32,820 nt of DNA from a virus. Below, one piece after another: positions 26,866 to 32,820 of the stretch (within the stretch, counting starts at the first letter, position 1; the number at the start of each line of letters is the position of its first letter). The translations under genes were made by a program, and so were the position numbers. A model generated the notes under the pieces. The model saw nothing but the letters and a program-made list of their open reading frames with translations, was not told where the DNA came from and made no database searches. The stretch lies in IMG/VR virus record IMGVR_UViG_3300018424_000103, positions 1 to 32,820 of that record, one strand, 5' to 3'.

Positions 26866-28282
26866 TTTTAACAACTCTTATCTTGAAAGTATACGGCTGC
26901 TCTTCATAGCTATCCGAGTCTAAATTATAAATAGAATATCGTATTCCGTATGTGTAATTAGGCTCCAATATAGAAGTGTCAAGATAAAAATAGTTGCCCG
27001 ATACATCATATGAAAGCCTAGTGTGTTGAGAAGAACCTGTTCCATACGGAACAACGGTTTCTCCATCAATCGATCTAAAGATTTCATATGAGGCACTCTC
27101 AAAAATTAAGCTCGAAGGGATTGTGTTTGCGACTGTAAAAATACTCGGCGACCAATCTTTTTGTCTCGCATAAAGCCTCAGTTTATGAGTTTGTTGGTAC
27201 TGATAGTCTCTCTTGAGACCAGGCATGCTCAAAACATATCTAGCATCTTCAGTATATGCTTGGCTATTGTTCCGCTTAACCGAGATTGATCCTGTATAGT
27301 ACTCTGTCGCACCTGAGAACCATACGTCTCTAAGGGTAGTTGCTGTTGTTTGTACACCGATTGAGCAGGAGTATATACCAGTAGATACATACCCTCCAGT
27401 AGCTGGAGTATCAACTGCAAGAGTCAAAGCACTTCCACCAAGAGTTTCATAGAGGTTAACATATATTTCACCAGTACCAACGCCTGGAATATTAGCCAAC
27501 CTACCTCTGGAATAGTTATACAGATAGATTGTGTTTAAGTTGTCTTCTGCTGGTGCATTTGATGAGGAGGCATAAAAGTCTCCACGATCATCTCGTAAGG
27601 ATGAATCCCAACGTGCCTCAAGAACAGGTCTCTTAAAGAAGAACTCAGAACTCCTTGCAAAAAACTTTTTGGTATAATATGACTTTGCTCTGTTCTCGAA
27701 AGATGTTGGTAACTTAACCATGAAGCCATAGTTTTCTTTTGTTCCATCAATCCATTCGTTGACCAATGATGTAACATTGATCTCCAAGTCTTCAGTGCCA
27801 ACGTCAAAACTACCGCTAAATGTTGGAGATACATGAGTATCAGCACCCTCAGAAACCCAAGATGTAGACCCAGATCTTTTAATCCAGTTTGAGCCAACAA
27901 CATCATATGTGAGATCTGTGTAGTTCTCCATATCTAGACCAACACCTTCTTGCCAAGAAGCAGAAACTGCCAGTACCTCAAGATCAAATTGTCTAGGAAG
28001 AGTTCCCAAATGCTCTGCATTAAACATCTTGAGATAGTATGACGCACCAGAAGGGACACGGCCTGCATCGATATCATTTGACAAGGTATCTATTGGAAAC
28101 TGAACAATGATTCTGGAAAGCTCCGACGATAATCCATCAGAGCCGGAAACTTGAGCGTAAATAGAAAAAACCTCAAGGATATCTGCCTCGCCCATATTGG
28201 AACCAGTCCCTCTAGTGACCAGTGTCTCATCAAAGGCGTTTGTGATTGTATTGTCCGCTGTTGCAAAATATCTTTTAATCAT
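26855..28282 (-). CDS. DNRLRE-domain-like structural protein
   Basis: The 475-aa protein has an N-terminal half that follows the DNRLRE (CBM96-like) pattern: FATADNTITNAFD at the start, LSRIIVQFPID near residue 65, a YYLKMFNAEHL strand, and LEINVTSLVNEWIDG with NYGFMVKLP near 170-195. The second half has beta-rich parts with Ser/Thr/Tyr (YEIFRSIDGE, YTYGIRYSIYNLDSD) that could be a sandwich domain. DNRLRE domains occur mostly in surface and extracellular proteins; here the gene lies directly after gp6, so it probably joins the baseplate to fibres. GGAAGGA lies upstream; the ATG shares a base with the stop of gp6. Confidence 0.8.
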   Translation of the reverse strand: MIKRYFATADNTITNAFDETLVTRGTGSNMGEADILEVFSIYAQVSGSDGLSSELSRIIVQFPIDTLSNDIDAGRVPSGASYYLKMFNAEHLGTLPRQFDLEVLAVSASWQEGVGLDMENYTDLTYDVVGSNWIKRSGSTSWVSEGADTHVSPTFSGSFDVGTEDLEINVTSLVNEWIDGTKENYGFMVKLPTSFENRAKSYYTKKFFARSSEFFFKRPVLEARWDSSLRDDRGDFYASSSNAPAEDNLNTIYLYNYSRGRLANIPGVGTGEIYVNLYETLGGSALTLAVDTPATGGYVSTGIYSCSIGVQTTATTLRDVWFSGATEYYTGSISVKRNNSQAYTEDARYVLSMPGLKRDYQYQQTHKLRLYARQKDWSPSIFTVANTIPSSLIFESASYEIFRSIDGETVVPYGTGSSQHTRLSYDVSGNYFYLDTSILEPNYTYGIRYSIYNLDSDSYEEQPYTFKIRVVKNEY

Positions 28283-30081
28283 TATGCAATCCTTCCTCTA
28301 ATGTCTGCATTTGGATATTTAAGTTCCATAATTACATTTTTTGGTGCCTTTATGAAGGTTCCATCATCACTTCTCATTTCGTCAAAATTAAATCTTGTTG
28401 ATGAATAGTTGGTCCCTGTTTTAGGAATAATATTAACGCTTTTTACGTCTGCCACTCCTTCCACTTTACCAAGCACAGAGTATAGATTTGTAATAGAAAC
28501 TTGTTCCCCAATATATAGTTGATTAGAGAATTGCTCTTTAATAGCCTCTACACATCTACCTACGATATCATATTGACTATACCTCTGATCGACTGTAATC
28601 TTAAAATCAACACCGAAATTTACAATCTTAGCATCAAAGATATCAATCGTATCATTGAGAGCCTTGTAATTAGAGATCCAATTCTTAACGTTTAGCTTTA
28701 TGTTACTGTTTGCAGTTGTTAGTTTTCCATCTCTATCAACAGAAATCAGGTACATTGCCAATCGACGATTGGTCGATGAAGGATCATTTACGACGTTTAC
28801 TCGCCTAACTTTTCCAAACTTAGCTGGCATGCTGTAAACCAGTGATTCATAATCCTGTTTTGTAACTGCTCTGCTCTGAGAGGCATAATAGGTTTTAGCG
28901 TTTTGCTTTATTTCTTCATTAGTCATATCGGAGTCTCCTCCGATAATTGGCTCTTCGTTAGATACTTCCAATGAATTTATAACCTCAGTTACTCTAGTGG
29001 CAGATAGCGATTGCAGATCATCGAAATCAACATCTCTAAACTTAATTGTCCTAATGGAATCAACAGCCGAGTTGATATTTGTCGAGTCATTTGTCTTGGT
29101 AATTATCGTAAGGATAGTGGCTTGTGGCGCAATACCCAGTTTTGATGTTCCAAGCAATTTTGACGGATCAAACGATAATGCAGTAATCTCTCTCTTGCCA
29201 TGCATCTTGATCGCTAATTTGGATGGTTCTGCGAGACCTTCTGGTTCATCAGTTTCATCTCCAAAACCAAATTGTATATATGTTCCGGTATCATCTTGTT
29301 CTACAACAAATCGTCTAGAAGCCACAAATGGCTTGATGATTGATCTTACGCCGTCGGAAGCGGCATCTTTATTAGTTACTTCTTTAAACACAACTTCTTG
29401 TGCCAAGTTCTCTACTTCGAAATATTCATTTCCATCTGAATCTTTTACTGATATTACCTCTGAGGTATCAACGCCACCAACTTTAATTTTTCTGAACTTC
29501 TTAAATGTTGCATTTGTAAGATCAGAAGTAGAACGTTGGAATACTCCAGATACTACCTGTCCATAATTCTTTGCTGCAAAATAAGTCGTTGCGCCGGTGG
29601 TGGTATTAAACCTAGCTGCCACAATTTCTGTTGTATCGGCATCAAAACGAACATCTTCAGTCAATGTATATGTGGCTCCATTTGCATTAGTAAAAGCAGT
29701 TCCGCGCTTTACAATTGGATAATAGCTACTATCCGGTGCAGTTCCGTCACCGTTTGCAGGGATAAGACAATACAAGGCCACCTGGCCATAAGCACTTGGT
29801 TTACCTGCAAATTTATATCCCAATGATCTTGCTAGTTTTCTTGTGTTACCTTTTTCGATTGAGGTATCCAAAAATGATTCATTTACCTGATAATCGAGAT
29901 AGTAGGACAGGATATCACCAACATAAGCTACTGAGTCGAGAATCAAAGAGTTAACTGATAATTGACTAAAGTCTTTATATGTATCTGGGTAGTGTCTCTT
30001 TGCGTATTCTTCCAAGTCTCTCTTGATAGAATCAAAATCTCTACTGGTGTAATTTATGTTGATATTTTTACCTTTAGGCAT
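28282..30081 (-). CDS. Baseplate wedge protein, T4 gp6/baseplate J-like
   Basis: The 599-aa protein starts with the typical wedge region: NINYTSRDFDSIKRDLEEY, then YKDFSQLSVNSLILDSVAY and VNESFLDTS followed by RKLARSLGYK. The middle has the IQFGFGD strand and the C-terminal third has AVTKQDYESLVYSMPAKFGKV and repeated strands (FKITVDQRYSQYD), as in the baseplate J/gp6 family. T4 gp6 has 660 residues. In T4, gp6 dimers form the ring around the baseplate hub with gp25 and gp53. It lies 42 nt after gp25, the order known in contractile-tailed phages. GAGGG lies upstream of ATG 30081. Confidence 0.92.
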   Translation of the reverse strand: MPKGKNININYTSRDFDSIKRDLEEYAKRHYPDTYKDFSQLSVNSLILDSVAYVGDILSYYLDYQVNESFLDTSIEKGNTRKLARSLGYKFAGKPSAYGQVALYCLIPANGDGTAPDSSYYPIVKRGTAFTNANGATYTLTEDVRFDADTTEIVAARFNTTTGATTYFAAKNYGQVVSGVFQRSTSDLTNATFKKFRKIKVGGVDTSEVISVKDSDGNEYFEVENLAQEVVFKEVTNKDAASDGVRSIIKPFVASRRFVVEQDDTGTYIQFGFGDETDEPEGLAEPSKLAIKMHGKREITALSFDPSKLLGTSKLGIAPQATILTIITKTNDSTNINSAVDSIRTIKFRDVDFDDLQSLSATRVTEVINSLEVSNEEPIIGGDSDMTNEEIKQNAKTYYASQSRAVTKQDYESLVYSMPAKFGKVRRVNVVNDPSSTNRRLAMYLISVDRDGKLTTANSNIKLNVKNWISNYKALNDTIDIFDAKIVNFGVDFKITVDQRYSQYDIVGRCVEAIKEQFSNQLYIGEQVSITNLYSVLGKVEGVADVKSVNIIPKTGTNYSSTRFNFDEMRSDDGTFIKAPKNVIMELKYPNADIRGRIA

Positions 30082-30123
30082 CCATAGTCCCTCATAAGTC
30101 TAAATAGTTCTTCTTTTTGTTTA

Positions 30124-30498
30124 TTAAATCGAGACTTCAATATCAAAAGTTTCTTGAGCAATAAGTCTATCGACGCTAAACACGAAACTAACGCGCATGC
30201 TATTAGAATCAGGCTGCAATGTTACTTCCATGTTTGTTATGATAACATACGGTAAGTAAGTTTGGAATTGATCTAGTATTCTTGTCTTTACTCTATTGAC
30301 TAAATTTTCATCACCTAGCTCAAATAAAAAGTTTTCTAGGCCAACACCAAGGTTGGCATCAAACAGCCGTTCACCTTGTCTGGTGAGCAGCAACATTCTG
30401 ATGTTTTGTTTGATTGCATCGACAACTTCTGAGTTAGAGAAGCTGGTATAGCCGTCTGCCTGACTGACTGCTAGTGGTAATTTTAGTGATAAAGGCAT
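30124..30498 (-). CDS. Baseplate wedge protein, T4 gp25-like
   Basis: The 124-aa protein (T4 gp25 has 132) carries the family pattern: VVDAIKQNIRMLLLTRQGERLFDANLG region at about residues 25-55, where RQGER and the following hydrophobic helix (LENFLFE) are characteristic, and a C-terminal sandwich strand pair (MEVTLQPDSNSMRVSFVFSV). gp25 and gp6 together start sheath polymerisation. I chose ATG 30498: it lies 1 nt after the stop of the preceding gene and has GAGGA upstream. Starting at 30558 would add 20 residues that overlap that gene and do not look like the family. Confidence 0.93.
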   Translation of the reverse strand: MPLSLKLPLAVSQADGYTSFSNSEVVDAIKQNIRMLLLTRQGERLFDANLGVGLENFLFELGDENLVNRVKTRILDQFQTYLPYVIITNMEVTLQPDSNSMRVSFVFSVDRLIAQETFDIEVSI

Positions 30499-30499
30499 A

Positions 30500-32820
30500 T
30501 TAACCGTCCTCAAAAAGCTTTTGGAATGCACTCTTACACGGCTTACCATCAGAATCAAACGGCTTTTCAGCTATAATTCTTCTTCTCATAAACCAATTTA
30601 CATCCGAATCTAAATTTAAATACACTCTGGGTAGGATATTTTTAAGGAATCTTCTGTCATTATCTCTAGAATTGCTTCCTTCCTCTTCATCATCATAAGC
30701 ATCATCGTCTGATTTGTATGCACTAGCAAACATTTTTCTCAGTCTTTTACGTGTGTCATTAAATACTTTATCTTGCCAGGCATCAGGGTTAAGAAGAACG
30801 TTTGTTCTATCTCTCTCATCATCTGCTTCTCCGATAGATGCGAAGAATCCAAAGAACGAGTATATTCCTAGAACAGATACAAAGCTCTTACTTGGGAAGA
30901 TATAATCAAATAACATTTTGTAATCTTCTTCTTCGGTCATTTTATCGACATAACATTTGATGTCCTGTCCCAAATCTTGATCTTGCAAGTCAATTTCTTC
31001 GATTTTGTAATCAGGAAGATCTCTCTCGTAAGAAATTACTGGTACAATATCCCTGAATGCTCCCTCAAACTCAAACACCGTATAAGGCTCGACAACTTCT
31101 TTGATAGGACTTGGCAGAAGATTCACAACCGAATCAGGGATTTTAACAGCAGCGGTTGCAGCTTTAAATCTATAGCTTCTTTCTTGCTTTGCAAAATTCA
31201 TGTTGGCTGTGTATGTTGCGTCTTTTGGCATAACATAACATAACCTAACGCCATACTTAACACCAATTGACCCTATCATCTCATCATTAACAATTTGGGC
31301 ATCACCAAAATGATCACTAATGTAAGACTCTGGGTCAAAACCTGAGTTTCTGATCAGGTCTTGGAATTGACCAACAGTATGAACCTGTTGTGTTCCGTCT
31401 TTCTCAATCGTTCTAACATATTTTTCCATATAGAAGAATCCATTTTGTAATGGAGAGAATATAGAAATTAACTTATTCTGTATATCCTCGACGCTTGGCA
31501 ATTCTGTTAGGCTCAAATCTGCTGTTAAGAATTCCACAATATCACCGCCTGGTAAAGCAAGATTATATGGTGCCAATTCTAACTCGATCCCATCCAGAGG
31601 ATTTTGAGTTTGTATGTCCTCAACAACATTCTGCACTGTTCCATAATCAGGGACAGAAGCATTCTCAACAGTCGGAGATTCGATAACTTGCTCACCAGCT
31701 CGAATGTTTGAGTTAAATACAAATCCATTTTTACTTAACAAATATTTGTTAATATCAAACACATGTGGTCGAGGTCTCATATTAAAATTGACTTTTTCGA
31801 CCAAAGTTTGGAATTCTTTCTTTACTAAGCTTCGAAGAATAACTTTTGCTGCATCTTGTGATTCATACAGATTGTATAGCTTAGAAGCATATCTTGTAAG
31901 ATTTGATGCAAGACCAACAGAGTTTCCGGCCTCAAGAACACCAAGAAGAATATCGAACCTAGCCTTAACCAATGGTTTTTGTAATTCTATTTGGAATTCT
32001 TCACCATAAGCGGCCAATGCAGCTCCATTAAGGACCGCATTAGGCTCTTCGGCCCAGTATCTAGCCTCTACCTTACCTATCTCATTAAAAGCTTCCTGAA
32101 GTGCTTCACTGTCCTCTAAGAGGCCATCTTTAAACTGTCTTTGACCAGCCATAACTGCTTGCTCAAGAAAGAAGAGCCAATATGTGAAGCCCTGAATCTT
32201 TGCAAACCAAGCTGTCTCATTTTTGATTCCTTTCTCTACTTCATCAACCATTATGTCAAACAAAGTATCATCAACATTATTAATGTTGTACTCAACACTG
32301 GAGAATATAGGCATTGTCCTCAAGATAAATTCAGTAGCATACACTCGGACAGTGGCTATAACAATGCCCTCCATTAGAGCATGTGTTGTCGGTGCAGCCA
32401 GTTTGTCATATGGTCTTTCATCTCGACACTCTGGTGCAACAGATAGCCTTTCATCCATGGGAATATTATCTTCTAAAAATTTAACCCTATCTCTAATGGA
32501 TGCGATTTCCAAAAAGTTAGTATCTCTATCTCCGCAAGGTTCGACTTCAGGTACGAAAGTCTGAATCAATGACATCCAACCATTATATACAGCAGGTTCG
32601 ACATAAATCTGTGGTCTTCTGTAAGAACCTCCATATACCGAAGGCGATAGGAAATGAACTCTAGGGTTTTCAGTTGCGCTCTTTCCCATAACAGCCTCTT
32701 CTTCTTCGTATGTATATTCCCAAGTGTCTGGATCGTTGGGATCAGCCTCTGGGTTTACATACTTCAGATCAATTGAGCTAATTGTTTGATTCGCATCATA
32801 ACCAAAGCTATATCCCGGTG
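30500..32820 (-). CDS. Large structural protein, 5' end outside window
   Basis: The frame is open to the right edge. Upstream of ATG 32689 it continues for 43 more codons with protein-like sequence (SIDLKYVNPEADPNDPDTW), so that ATG is probably internal and the true start is outside. About 772 residues are visible. I do not recognise the family. Visible parts: helix-rich region with FAKIQGFTYWLFFLEQAVMA, a possible hydrophobic segment (SVLGIYSFFGFFASIG) near the C-terminal third, and an acidic linker (DDDAYDDEEEGSN) before a basic end with RVYLNLDSDVNWFMRRR. Its stop is 1 nt before the gp25 start. Context makes a tail or baseplate protein likely. Confidence 0.8.
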   Translation of the reverse strand, partial: PGYSFGYDANQTISSIDLKYVNPEADPNDPDTWEYTYEEEEAVMGKSATENPRVHFLSPSVYGGSYRRPQIYVEPAVYNGWMSLIQTFVPEVEPCGDRDTNFLEIASIRDRVKFLEDNIPMDERLSVAPECRDERPYDKLAAPTTHALMEGIVIATVRVYATEFILRTMPIFSSVEYNINNVDDTLFDIMVDEVEKGIKNETAWFAKIQGFTYWLFFLEQAVMAGQRQFKDGLLEDSEALQEAFNEIGKVEARYWAEEPNAVLNGAALAAYGEEFQIELQKPLVKARFDILLGVLEAGNSVGLASNLTRYASKLYNLYESQDAAKVILRSLVKKEFQTLVEKVNFNMRPRPHVFDINKYLLSKNGFVFNSNIRAGEQVIESPTVENASVPDYGTVQNVVEDIQTQNPLDGIELELAPYNLALPGGDIVEFLTADLSLTELPSVEDIQNKLISIFSPLQNGFFYMEKYVRTIEKDGTQQVHTVGQFQDLIRNSGFDPESYISDHFGDAQIVNDEMIGSIGVKYGVRLCYVMPKDATYTANMNFAKQERSYRFKAATAAVKIPDSVVNLLPSPIKEVVEPYTVFEFEGAFRDIVPVISYERDLPDYKIEEIDLQDQDLGQDIKCYVDKMTEEEDYKMLFDYIFPSKSFVSVLGIYSFFGFFASIGEADDERDRTNVLLNPDAWQDKVFNDTRKRLRKMFASAYKSDDDAYDDEEEGSNSRDNDRRFLKNILPRVYLNLDSDVNWFMRRRIIAEKPFDSDGKPCKSAFQKLFEDG

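Noticed and set aside
28997-29566. 189-codon open frame on the plus strand, and other long plus-strand frames
   Set aside because: They lie wholly inside well-supported minus-strand genes (here gp6), have no good ribosome site and show Ser/Leu-rich antisense composition.
30499-30558. Upstream extension of gp25
   Set aside because: It overlaps the preceding gene in another frame; ATG 30498 has GAGGA upstream and gives the usual family length.
32687-32689. ATG as start of the large protein at the right edge
   Set aside because: The frame continues open for 43 codons to the edge with protein-like composition, so the ATG is probably internal, although a GAGG lies 7 nt before it.

Overview
The window is a piece of an AT-rich genome of a tailed dsDNA phage (Caudoviricetes). 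The phage very probably has a contractile tail, because a T4 gp25-like and a T4 gp6/baseplate-J-like wedge protein lie side by side at 28.3-30.5 kb. Every gene I can support is on the minus strand, so transcription runs from right to left. Genes are packed with short gaps or 1-20 nt overlaps. The host cannot be read from the sequence. A marine or environmental large myovirus is my guess from the style of the structural proteins, not something shown.

Right part (32820 down to 6978): a continuous block of about 26 kb of virion genes. In transcription order it holds a large structural protein whose start lies outside the window, gp25, gp6/J, a DNRLRE-like protein, a protein of about 2195 aa with three clear and one weaker concanavalin/LamG-like module, a 1402-aa protein with a Gly-rich tail, a 317-aa protein, a 959-aa protein, a 667-aa protein with an FN3-like part, and three probable appendage proteins (313, 361 and 388 aa). 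Two pairs of these proteins share short N- or C-terminal modules. I saw no convincing promoter inside this block.

Left part (6988 down to 1): a replication, recombination and accessory block. It holds a RuvC-like resolvase, a T4 gp61-like primase, tRNA-Leu with the unusual anticodon AAG, an unknown acidic protein, thioredoxin, tRNA-Glu(UUC), a four-helix membrane protein, a small acidic protein, a mini Smr-domain protein, a GIY-YIG homing endonuclease, and one long ORF that joins an SbcD/Mre11 nuclease (T4 gp47) to an SbcC/Rad50 ATPase (T4 gp46). Four promoters with a perfect TTGACA, a 16-17 nt spacer and an extended TGn -10 divide this block. Each lies at or overlapping the 3' end of the gene before it. 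The one before ruvC is a full consensus promoter placed so close to the start codon that the mRNA should be leaderless.

Main points for a second look: the single-ORF Mre11-Rad50 fusion; a 13-codon reading frame upstream of the homing endonuclease that looks like a stranded copy of the SbcD N-terminus; the leaderless consensus promoter; the promoter family; and tRNA-Leu(AAG).
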